In this document: one piece after another, positions 21,118 to 32,900 of the stretch | Position numbering within the stretch: position 1 is the stretch's first letter | Layout of the letters: each line of letters begins with the position of its first letter | Assembly: GCF_000006565.2 (NCBI RefSeq) | Contig: NC_031478.1 | Coordinates: 7,408,343-7,472,342, forward strand | Direction of reading: 5' to 3' | From: Toxoplasma gondii ME49 | Lineage: Eukaryota > Apicomplexa > Conoidasida > Eucoccidiorida > Sarcocystidae | Length of the DNA: 64,000 nt | The notes under the pieces: model-generated | The model's input: only the letters and a program-made list of their open reading frames with translations | What the model was told of the DNA's origin: nothing | Databases searched by the model: none | Position numbers and translations under genes: made by a program

Positions 21118-24100
21118 ATGCTGGTCCCGTCTCGAATTGTTTCGGGGCTTTCTCTGCTGCTCTTCCTTCTCTGCACCTCTCACCACTTTTACGGGCCGCT
21201 TATTATCAAGAGGGGAGAAGCAAATGTATTTCTAGCTGTCCAACCAACCACCGCCCTTGTCCCCTGTTTCCGCCAGTGCCGAGAATCCACGCAATGCGCC
21301 GCATCTCACATGCTTTCTCCAGGCTCGACTCCTCTGCGGGTTTCTGCCGTTTCTCTCCCTGCCCCGTTCTTCGCACCTCCCGCTTCCTCCAGTTCCCGAG
21401 TTTTTGTAGAACGAGAACTCTCAGCTGTGCAGCAGCTCTGTGCGGCTCCAGCGAACGCCCCTCAGGGGTTGCCTGGCTTTTTGCCAGGCTGCACTCTCCA
21501 CACCTCCCTTTTCTCCCCCGTTGCACCACTTTCGCGAGAGTTCCACAAACTCAGACGCCGGAACGCATTTTCCAATGGCCGCGCAGAGGTGACGCCGGGT
21601 CGCGGCAGGGCTGCGCGTTGCCTCCGGGCAGCCGTCAGAGACCGACGTCTGCCTTCGCTGGCTCTCGACCAGCTGCAGAGACTTTTGGAGGCAAAGCAGT
21701 ATGAGGTAGGCTGCTGCGCGCCGTTTCAGTGTAAAGAACTGACTTCTGCTCCCCTTCGTTTTGCCACTGCTGGGTTGCAGCAACCCAAAAGCGAGACCTC
21801 TGACTCTCGACAGGATACAAGAACTGTCAGAACTGTTCTTCCGGTGCCCTCTTTCCCGGTAAAAACGGGTGAATACCTTGGGTGTGTGTCTGGTGGTTCG
21901 TCACCTGGGATGCAGACAATGTCTTTCACGGCGGTTTTGCTGCGCGTCCGTTGCATCGGTGCTAGGCCTGTGGGCTCAGAGCTTCCTGTGGCGTGCGTAC
22001 ATCCGACGAATGAGTCACTCGTTTTTCAACGACTCTGCAGGTGAAGCTTCTGGTGGAGAAGCACGGCAGCTTGCTGGATCCGCTTACGCTCCGTCAGGCG
22101 TACGTCCACCACACGTTGAATTCGAAGTTGACGGAACGCATGCGCATCCAGCCAAACGCCCAGGAACGCGACGAGAAGATTCGAGCCCTGCACGCAGCTC
22201 GCTGGGACGGTAGCTGCAGAGAGACACGCGAAAAAGAAGGAGAGGAAAGACGCCAGGAAGGGAACTGCGAGCATGTACGCAAGAAACACAGCCGCCTAGT
22301 CGGTGAAGAGAAACCTGGCTACGACCTCCAGGAAGTCCTTCAGGAAACGGAGACGCCGCACAGGCTGAGTGTTGCCTGTGATCTGAAGCGACGGAGCTGC
22401 ACAAACATGGCTGTCAATCCTCGGCGGCTGTCGTACCGAAATCCAGGAGACATCGCTGTCGACTGTGCTAGCGCTGGTGAGTGGAGTGACGCGTTTGTCT
22501 GTGTTGGGAGAAAATGAAGACATGTGGAGTCGCCACAAATCCTGAGAACGCGGCTGTTCCGTTGATGTCGCTTCGTGACGGAGACCACGAAAGGAAATGC
22601 CGCGATGTTTGTCCAGTGCAGGCGCGAAACGGTTGGTTGAGTGTTTTTTCCTCGTTTTTGTAGTGGTGGAGAGCGACTCTTTCGTACGAAGCTGAAGGCG
22701 AGTGTAGAATTCTGTTCGCGTAGGCGCGACTCTGTTAACGGCGTCGAGTGACCCTTTGTAAGACAACGCCTCGGGACTGTTTCCTCGCGTGCAATTTAGA
22801 AACAGAATTTGCCATGCTGGTTCTCTCTTCAGGCGCAGATATCATCTTGGTGAATACAAACAAAGAAGGCTGGGGCGGCAGCTACGATGATCTGCAGGCA
22901 ACTACGAAGGCACTTCGTAACGCGTACACCTGGTCGGACCGACCTGCGGTTGTGATGAAGGACATCATCATTCACCCGATCCAGGTGCGCAGTTTCTTGC
23001 TTTGCCGAAAAAAAACGAGATTCCTTTTCGGTTCGCCACTGGTAATGTCCTACGCGTTCAACCACACAGTTTTGATCTTCGAGGTCGTCGTTTACCGCAT
23101 CGAACTTCTACGGTGTTGGCAGAGCATGCAGAATCACAAGTCGCCAGGCATGCAGTGTCAGTCAGGTACCAATTGATGGTAGACTTCATGCTGCACATGA
23201 AATATGGGATTTCTCTAGTTCTATTCAAGGTGGAAATTACTGTAGAAATAGCACGAACTGAACACCAGGTTAGATCTAACAAAAAAGTCGAGCAGTCTGG
23301 AATCCTTCTTGGCATAATGTCGCGTCGTTCTCCGTAGAACGAGTAACATAGTGCAAGCTGAGAATACAACAGGCAAATACTGAAACCAGTTCTCGACTTT
23401 TTGACGAACAGCAAAACTATGTGGCGTGTGTCTGGTACGTTGTTCTCTGTCAGGTGGCGCAGGCTGTTGAAGCGAAGGCTGATGGAGTTTATTTGCATTT
23501 TTGCATCCTCGGCAAAGATCTGGAAGATTTGCTCTTCGCCTGCTCAACCATGGGAACCCAGGCACTCGTCGAAGTGCACAGTGAGGCCGAGGCCCAGCAG
23601 GCAGAAGACGCTGGCGCCACGCTGCTGGTGGTAAGCGAAGCTCTGATGATTGTCGCCAGGTGCCTGCGACATCAAGCCTATTCCTCAACGGTTGTTCTAG
23701 CCACAATACATGGATCACCCTAGGTACCTACGGCGAACAGTGTTAAATTTCAATCTCCTGCCGCCTTTCTTGTGTGCTTGGAAGCTGTGGTCGTCAACAG
23801 TGTTGGTTTCGTGTACGCATAGAGCCAATCCGATTTGGGTTTCGCCTTCCTGTTCCACCGGCCTCTTCATTGGGAACCCGGCCGTTGCGCTCTGAAGAGG
23901 CGCGCCTGCGCGACTGCAAGTGGAGGAGCAGCGACTAAATCCCAACTCTTTCCTGGAGGCTGCGCTACGTCGCGCTACTAGATGCATGCGTACATCGTCG
24001 TCTTTTCTCTCGTCTGTTTTACCAGGTCAATCAGTGGGACCGCTACACAGGTCGCCTCGTCCCTGAGCAGGCGCTCCGAGTCCGGAGTGTCTGTTCTCCT

Positions 24101-27100
24101 GAGGTCATCGTGCTCGCTTCCGGCGGCCTGATTTCCTTGGCGCAGGCGGCAAAGTGTGCAAAGTGTGGCTTCGATGGAGTTGTCCTCGGACAAGCTCTTA
24201 CTCGCGTAAGACTGAAAAAGGCTACATGCGTTACACGTTTGACTCCTATCCAGAACTTCAAGGTCTGTGTCTGCCGGATCCAGGTTCTGTTGTGTTCGCG
24301 TGGGTTCGAGAACACCTAGTATATCTGTGAGTCTACTACCGACATGCCTCGTATTTCCTCGCAGTTTCCTCTCTTCGTCGTGGAGGAACATATAGAGGGT
24401 TCGCAGAAATGTGTGCCCTTCTTTTCCTGGAGAAATGCGGCTAACAAGGCGCAGTCCTTTCGTTGAGACGAGGGCTGTCTTATCTGGCTAGGATACTGCT
24501 GAATTCAACACTTGTATCTGTCTTTACCACCTTGTGGCTTCGTGATGGTGATGTTTTTGAAGGCAGAACCCACGGGTCTTTCATGAATCTCAGATGTCTG
24601 TAATAATGCGGTGTACGCAAGCCGTGTGGCTGCTGGTGAGTCTCCGATGTGAGACAAAAGTTCGCTGTTCGCTCTCTTGCTAGCAGCTACAGCTGATTCT
24701 GTTTGCCTGTTGAGAAGGTGTTTTTGGGCATGCATCGCCTTCAAGCAGAAGCAAGGGAGTTGTCGGTTCCAGCCCCACTGAGTTCACTCAAAGAAAACAC
24801 TAGAAAAAACTTTCATGCTGAGCTGCGTATGTCGCACGCTCTTGCTGCTTCTAGCCTGTTTTCCTCCTTCTGCCAGAATACAATTGGTCTGTTTGTTTTT
24901 GGCGTTCGAGTGTTATATTCCTTATTATTGCCGTACACCACAACCTCACTGAACTGCCTAAGACAGCGAGAAGCGTCGGATTTCAGTACCCTGCCGGCGT
25001 TCATGTTGCTTTTTCTGGCATGTGTATTTGTGACAGCCTGGGGCGCTAGACTTTATTAAAGAAGTCAAGTCTTGGCAAGGCGCTCCTCGCGAGCTCGTGC
25101 ATCTCTTTGCCCCCAATCCACGTGGAGCGGCAGCAGCGGCCAGGGGCCTAGAAGACGCCGCTGCCGCAGTCGAGGAGGAGGAAGCGGCGCTGAAGGCCGA
25201 GCGTGAAGCCCGTCGAGCCGCAGAACGCGCCCGCTCAAAAGAAGGGCAAAACCCAACCTCTTTATCCGACGGTGAGGCCTTTGTGGTCGACACGAAAGAC
25301 GCTGAATCGATAGATGACTCCCTGGACGAAGAAGACGACTTGGACGTGGCGGAGAAGGTCTTCGAGGAGGCGAAGCGCGGGTGGACATGTCACACCGGAG
25401 CAGAGAGAAAAAAAGAAAATTTTGACGAGAAACCTACTGAGAGGCGGCGCGCCTGGGAATCGGAGCCAGATGATCCGTCAGCGCGAGACAGAGGAGGGGT
25501 CAGGCGAAAGGAAAGAGCAGAAAGCTGCCAGGATAGGATCCGCAACAAAGGTTTTGGTTGTCCTTCGCTGGCCGATTCTGAATTGTATGAAGACGAGAAC
25601 TCGGAAACGCTAGGTAAAAGATGTGGACAGATGCAGGGCGGCGCAGGTTTGCGTGAAGAATTTACTGAACGGATTCTCCGACTGTCAGGGCCGGACTTCC
25701 AGCCTCGACAGCCGGCGGCGTCTGCCTTCGGTTCGCACACAGTGCCAGCTCGAGAAGGGGATGCAGTTGGTAGGGCGCAGTCTCTCTCGTCGCTCAATGA
25801 CAACTGTGGAGACTCTGCATCTCCTTCCCGCAAGTCTGGAGATGGCGGCTACCCAGCCCCGCCGCCGGGCATCGTTGATGTGTCAGGCGAGGAGGACGAG
25901 CATTCGCAGAGGGTCGGGAGTTTCCACGCATTTTCCAGTTTACGTGCGCCGGATAATAGCAGCGGGCGAGAGCGAACAGAAGACCCGCAGAAGAAGGCAA
26001 ATGTCTTCGACAAGAGCGACTCTGCCCCCAACGAAGAGCAGGTGCTCCGGGCTTTCACGCGCGAATTGTTAGGGCAGATCGCGCGCGAACGGCAAGTGCA
26101 CCGGATGGCGGAGGAAGAGCACCGAGATCAGCAACTGGCGATGTTTCGGCAGTACCAACAGCTCGCTCGGGCGTTTTCGGAGGCCGAAACGAACACCGAA
26201 GCCGTCAGAAACGGCTCTTTGTTTGTCCCACCTCTAGCCCTCCAGGAGCAGCTCCAGAGTGATCCGCATTTCCGGGCTTCGGGGCCTGCAAAAGAAGACC
26301 TCGACCCCCTGGCTGTGATGGCCCAAGACGCCGACACGGTCGCGGAACCCTTCAAAGAGGCCTTCCCTAACGACCCCGCTCGCGCAGCCGCTGCATGCAC
26401 AGCCGCAGCGGCGGCGGCCGTCGCCGACCCCGCAGGTTTCGCTGCCGTGGCGCGGGACCATCTGGAGAAAGCAGCGGAGAGAGGTGCGTATACGCTGGCA
26501 GATGCGAATGACCCAGCGATGGCCCTCAGCGCGGCTGCCCCGACTTTTGCCGCCGCCTCTGCCACCGCCGCCTTGACTGCTGCGGTGGCCCGGGGTGAAC
26601 GAGACGCCTCTACGGCAGCCAAGGCGGCGGCGGCAACTCTCAAGGGCACTAACCCTCCGAATCCGAATGCCCTTGCGGCCTTGGCGGCTGCGGCGATTCA
26701 GAGAAGGAAGGCCTCAGGCATTCGCCCCGACCTTCTGGGGGTCCCCTTAGTGCAGGCTGGAGGACTAGAGTCACAGTGTGGAGAGGAGCAGAGACTCGCG
26801 ACAGTTGGAGGCGACTCGAAGATCGTGGGCGCTTCGCTCACACCACATGCAGACTCAGGCTTTTCGGGGACCGTAGGTTCCAGGGGCGAGGGGAGAGGAG
26901 CACCGGGCGGGGACGCTGTTGTGGGTTTGGGGGGCGGACAGGATGAGAAAATGGAGCTGTTTGACGAGGCTGAACTCGAGCGAATTGGGCGTCTGTTCTT
27001 CTCAGAGGAGGAATTAGATGGATTTCTCAAAGAATTGAGGGCGAAGAAAGCCACGCGACAGTCCGCGCAGGAAAGCTCCGGTGCAGGGGGACCTGGTAGT

Positions 27101-28522
27101 CCTCTGGGCTCGGAGACACACGCTGATCGGAGTACAGAGGCAGGGTTTTGTATTAGTCAACAGCCGGAGAGAGCAGGCGAGGTATCCTTTGCTCCACACC
27201 AGGAAGCAGCTGTTGACACTCAGGCTGGTGTTAGGACAGGCACCGAAAGTTCGTCCCCAATGTCTCAAGGGCCAATCGTGAAAGAGAAGCAGTCGGATGG
27301 TGAAGAGCACGAAGCGCGAGATGATGAAGAAAAGGCACACTCGAAGCAAAGCGCTGACGAGAATGGGTCTTATCAGAACGTTCAAATGGAGAAGGCGCGG
27401 GGGCACTCTGGAACTCAAGACAGTGTCGAAAATCAAGAACCCGATTCTTCAAAAGGCAGTAGACATCCTTCTGAATCATATTCTGAGCCGCATGCACCGC
27501 TCTCCGAAGCTGCCTCAAGGGACCTTGGCAGTGAAACAACTGGAGGTGGACCTGCGTCCAGCTGGCGAGTCGAGAAAGTCTCCTTCAACACACAAGAGTG
27601 GTTCGCGCGGGCGGATCGCCGAAAGAAAGAAGACCACGAGTTAGAACAGCAGTTTCTCCAGCAGAGTCGCCAGGCAGCGGCTCAGATGCTTCCATGCAAA
27701 AGCGAAGAAGCCGCCCAAAGAGGCTTAGAAGCCATCGATGCTCCGGAAGCCGTTTCGGCAGCCGGAGCGAGCGAGAAAGGCGGTGATGCCTCCTTCGGGG
27801 ACGGGGGGAGAGAAACGTTTTCTCGTTTTGGGAGACATACCCCTGAGCCGTCGCTGACGACTCCAATGGACCAGATGGAGGCGTTTCTGCCGTTTTTCCA
27901 GGGCCACGGGAGTCACCATCACCTGGACGATCCTCCTGAGGTGCAGGAACGCATGCAGCAGGAGGCTTTTCTCGAAGAGCTGAAGCAACGCGGGAGCGGT
28001 GGATCGTCTTCCGAGGCGTCTCTCGACGACTCCTCCCGCGGGTTGCCACGCACTGGCCACCACGCCTACGAGCTCCTCAAAGAGCAGCAGAGGCTGCAGG
28101 CAGAACGGCGACAACTCCCGCCCCCCGCAGCGGCTCTCAAATCAGATGCCGTCACCGCAGCAGCCTCGGCTGCAGCTGCGGCTTTGGCAGAGGGAGCCTC
28201 TCCCCAAGCTGCTGTTCGGGCAGTCAAGCGGGTGACTTCAGCAGGCACTTCCAGAAGTCCCGAACGCAGTTCCCTCGAAGAAGAAAGAGAAGAAAAAGGC
28301 GCTTCTACGCAAAATCCTTGTGGAGAAACAGATAACAAGGGCATCCCGAGGTCAGATGCGGCAACTGCTGCCGCTGTTCAAGGAGCGATGTTGGGCGGCG
28401 AACGCGGTGCCTACGCTGCGCTGCTGGGTACCAGCAGCCAAGGCGCTGGAGGGTTTTTCGAGAGCTATGTTGATGATCTAGCGAAAACTGGCGGAATGGA
28501 AGTGGAGACTAGAGAAGACTGA
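21118..28522 (+). CDS. Indole-3-glycerol-phosphate-synthase-like protein with bipartite leader and giant C-terminal extension (6 exons, 1,672 aa)
   Basis: The exons are 21118-21705, 22041-22476, 22833-22984, 23454-23630, 24026-24205 and 25037-28522; phases join without a break. Residues 7-20 are a signal-type hydrophobic segment, followed by ~160 S/R/A-rich residues, a layout typical of apicoplast leaders. Residues ~300-530 follow the TIM-barrel order of IGPS (TrpC), which makes indole-3-glycerol phosphate. Against the well-studied Sulfolobus enzyme, catalytic lysines and the base are kept (K312, K384 in VMKD, E432 in LVEVH, N453), but E51 is D310, R182 is W455, E210 is A482, and the phosphate-site SPSG and GSS motifs are altered. 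From ~540 the protein is acidic and low-complexity, with an alanine-rich stretch near 960-1066. Exon 6 was started at 25037 because only that acceptor restores LTRPGALDFIKEV in frame. The fold is confident; activity is doubtful. Confidence 0.85.
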
Positions 28523-29997
28523 AAGCCACAAAGGCTGCGTGCTTGTCTGTGTCTCGTACCTGAGTCATATTCAGTATCCTAGGGATTACAGTGTCTCTGT
28601 ATTCGATTTGAGTTACGCCTTTCTGGATCGCGGATCATTCGTAGAGACAATATCTACGTATATTATGACTACCACAATGCGTGGTCTAGCTATGATCTTT
28701 GTGTTATCAATGTTGGCTTTGCACGGAGAATATGGTAACTTCGTTGTACCCATCTATACTGGTGGTTCAGAAGTCGTTATGTAACTGCCGACTGGCGTGT
28801 CGGGCGCATTTTAAAATGCATGCCACTACATACAGGGGACTGTCCGTGGCGCAAAGAGATCCTCACATTTGCGAGAAATGCTACTTCAGCTAACACTTCC
28901 TCGCTGCAGCCAAAGCTTTGGATGCCGTGGCGGCGTACTGTTGCAATGGACCAGGTTTTTTTATAGAGCCCACGCGCGAATCGGCCGGGAAGCAGCTGAA
29001 GTGCATTCGAAAAGGATTACGCTTGTCATTATAGAAAGGGGTAGGCGTACTTTGTGTGCTACAGAGGAGTGTTGTTTGTTCTATCATGTTTCATTCTGTA
29101 CGCGCCCACGCATGACACTCATGTATGCGGAGAATGATCCGAATACGCGCGGACACACAGGCGCGTCTGGACACTGAAAAGTGAACGCATGCAACATCAT
29201 AAATGCCCATCCTGCGGCTACTTCTTTAACTAGGTGTTGAACTCAAAAACGTTTAATGTATCTCTGAGTCGGTTCGCAATCACGTCAACTGCTCTCGAAC
29301 GTTACCCGACAATGTACAGAACGAAGTAACACACATGGTGCGGAGAGCAACGGCTTGCGACAATTTCCGATTCTGCGTGTCAGTGATGGGTCCGACCTCG
29401 GTGTTCCACAAAAATGTTTCTTACCGACGAACAGAAAAACAGCCCCGGATATGTTCAGTAACAATTCCCCTCAGGTACACACTTATGGATCTTCGGTGTG
29501 GTAACACTTCAGACTTCACCAACGGACTAATTAGATGGGCGTATTATTATACAGTAATTACGATAAACCACTGTGACGTGTGTTGTAAACTATTAAATTT
29601 TCACTATATTCGGAAAACAAATTCTCATCCTGAGGCGTACACAGGCAGAGTGTCCTGGACAGTTTGAGGCTCGAAGGAATAGCGGCCTCGGCACGGAAGA
29701 GATGACACGAAAGGTGGTTGACGGTCTTTCTCATGTACATTCCGAGTTTCCGTAGCAAGGCGGTTCACATTCCCTGACTTCCATGAGTGCCTCCTGTATC
29801 GTGCACTACTCTGGGAAGTTTGCTTTCCAAGTCGTGTTTATTTCGCAAGCATGCGGGTAGAATAGGCTGTTTTCCCTGGGTCAGCGTGGTGCACACGCCA
29901 AGAGACAGAGACACTTCACGACAGTTCCCTCTACCAAAGTCGGGGCTTGTCACCTCTTCACGTTAGACGATACCTCTAGCGTGCATCGTCTCTAGTT
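28523..29997. other. Convergent intergenic region between IGPS-like and RAP-like genes
   Basis: The two flanking genes end toward each other here, so it should hold both 3' UTRs. Short ORFs on both strands have no recognisable features. No repeat or RNA gene was seen. Confidence 0.55.
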
Positions 29998-32900
29998 TCA
30001 CCAGCCTGAAGGAATTTCGAAAGGCAACTCTTTCTTCTTTCTTTCTTTCACGCTCCAGGGATCTTCGATCTCTCGTTCAACCTCTCTCTCATACGGACTC
30101 GCGTGCAACTCGGGCACTTGGCTGCACTGTTGTTCCTGGCGGCCGTGCCACCTGGTGGGTTTTCCCGTGTTGAGAGTCCGTCCTGGTCCGCCGACAGGGG
30201 TCCTGGTTCGGCCCTGACTGCCATCTTGGCCCTCTTGCATCGAAGTTCCACGAGACGCGTCCTCGAGGATGACCGCCACAAGAGCGTAGTCTGAACGACC
30301 GCGACCTTCACCTCCGTTCAGAGACTCCAGAATGTCTCCATTCGGGAGACACGACGCCTGCCCTGTCACAGACGTGCCAGGGAGCTTCCCACAGATTTTC
30401 GAACCATCGGATGGGAGTGATCCCCTTGTGTGCAGCGAAGGAGAAGCTGCTGCGGCGATTGCTACCGTTGACTGCTGGCCAGCAACCAGATGGCGACCTG
30501 GTCTGTTCTCGTGATTTGAGCTTGCGTCAGAGAGCTCCCCGGGACATTCTGGAAAGGTTTTGTTCGAGAAGTGGCAGTCTGACCCCTCTGGTCTCTCACT
30601 GCGACTCCTACAGAGTCTGTGAGCAACGGGCCGCACGCCAGGCGACGCAGACAGTGCTCTCCACTCTTCATCCTTGTTTTGCGCAGTGTGTTCTGGAGCG
30701 ACCCCTGTCACAAAACTCACCTGATCGAGGTTGTGTAGGTGGTGGCCCTGAGAGAATTCGAGGACCGATGCTTCCGGGTACCTCTGTCCAGGCCGTTCTG
30801 AGCCAGAAAGCGCTTCAGGGCTTACCCCCTCGTGCGAAGAAGCTCGTTCGTCTGATGCCGGTCCCCAGTGGAGATCTCGCGGTATGGTGACAATCAGATC
30901 GAGAATGAAAAGCCTCGCAACCCGAACTTCAGCTTCGTAGCGGACATTCAGCGAAAGCAGCGCCGAGGCCACGTCAACGTGAAACGTTGATGATTCTGGC
31001 GCCCAGGAATCCCCGCGGCCATTCTTCGCCGTTGTTCTCTGCAGCTGCTCAGGTACATCGAGAACAACCGAAAGACAGAAGCTGACAACGGAATAAGTTG
31101 CCACTGTGCAGACAACCACGTTGTTCGCGGGGAGGCTAGTCTACGTGTAGAACACACACGACACGTGCAGTGCGTGCTGTCGAAAATTTCAATGCACAGA
31201 CTCTTTCTTGCAAACTGCGAAGCGAGAAAGCGAGCCATCCCCGATTGTCAAGAGGGGGGAAGCGAGTTGCGGCCAAGACGCGAACGGTCGTTTTCACTCT
31301 CGGGCACCGCCCCTCATCTAAGCGAGACAGGTTCGACCACCCCGAGAAGACCGTGCGAAGGGCAGATGACACGAGGGACTCTTCGCAACTGCTTTTTGCT
31401 GATGATATTCGGCGTCAGCTCCACTAGACTATGGCACGCTGCGCTCTACTTGCGCGTTAATCAATCAACTCGCCGACGAGCAATGTTTCGCAGCGAAAAA
31501 CTAAATGGCACAGTATCGAGCTAGCCAACTCGCAGAACCTTCACCACAAGACTGACACTGAACTTACTGCTTCGTCTAGCTGTTTCAGCTTCTCTGCTCT
31601 TGCTTGGAAATCCGGCATTGGGGGCAGCAACCCCAGCTGATACGCCTCACATAGAAGTCGGTGTCTCCTGTCGCACGACCCGAACAGAGCACGAAAGGAT
31701 GGGTTTTGCGCACATGACGTAGAGTGCCACGAGCCGGGGTAACGAAAAAAGAAAGTTCGAAAACAGAGACTCTCAGCTTCCTGTTGCAGGTCACGCTGAT
31801 TACCCTGGATATCTTTAGTTGGCTTTATAACTGATTTGTTGGAGAAATAATTGTTCTATCCAGACGTGGTGTTCTTCACAATAAATTTGAAACAGGGCCG
31901 CATCCTGGAGAACATGACGATACCCAGATCCGCTAGTGCTCGTCCGTCAAGGTGAGAAGAGGCGCTTACTGAGCAGGTGCTCCAAGTCTCTGTTTGAGTT
32001 CGGCACTGAAGATCGGTTCGCATAGATGCAACCACAGATCGATGAACGCTGCCGTTTCCTGTGGTTGCTGAAGTACCACTTGTGGCAGCAACGCCGACAC
32101 ATCATGAATCAAGGCCCTTCTCCTCGAGGTAGCGATGGGGCGTCGATCGAGAGCGGTCACTTCCGCTTGAAGTTGCGTCACGTAAAGGCGCCACATGCTC
32201 TTGAGCCGAACCTCTGTGACGTCCAGGAGACCTACGAATCAACCGAGAGGAATACAAACTACTTGCCTAGGATACTCAATATGACTCCGTTTACGGGATA
32301 CAGACAACCACGTTCTGTATGGTTGCTGTACACCACCATCCCACTGGACTGCTTAAGACACCTATAAGTGTTGGATTTCAGTACTTTACGACATTAAGGT
32401 TATTTCACATCGGCTATGGTCTAAGCGTAATACGTGCTGCCAATCAGTCGCCGTGCCACAGTTGCTGTGTCGCGTTGGCATACAAGTCCCAGTCAACAGA
32501 AAGACAGGTGAAGACCCAAAACGCCTTGCTGGTAACCCAACCCCCCCCCAGAAACACATCTGTCTCCATCGTATTACGTATCCGCGGGAGGCCGTACGGT
32601 CCAACGGTGGAGACTTCCTTGTCGAGTAACTACCGTCCCGCTGCCACATCTCAAAGAACCCATGCGACAGTTCCAGCTACTCTAACAAGTTCAGGGGTAC
32701 CAGCAGCTGCGGCGCTGGCTCAAGTTTGCCTTCGTACACTCGATGGCCTTTCTGTGTGCCCCTGTAAAAGTGGTTGGCTAACGGAACATAGTCGAAGACA
32801 GCTCCTGCCGTTTGCGGAAAGACGTGCATCCACTCGGATACGGCTATGAATATTCGAAAAGAGCAAGTCTCGTGCCCCTGGTAGTTGGCCAACACCAAGC

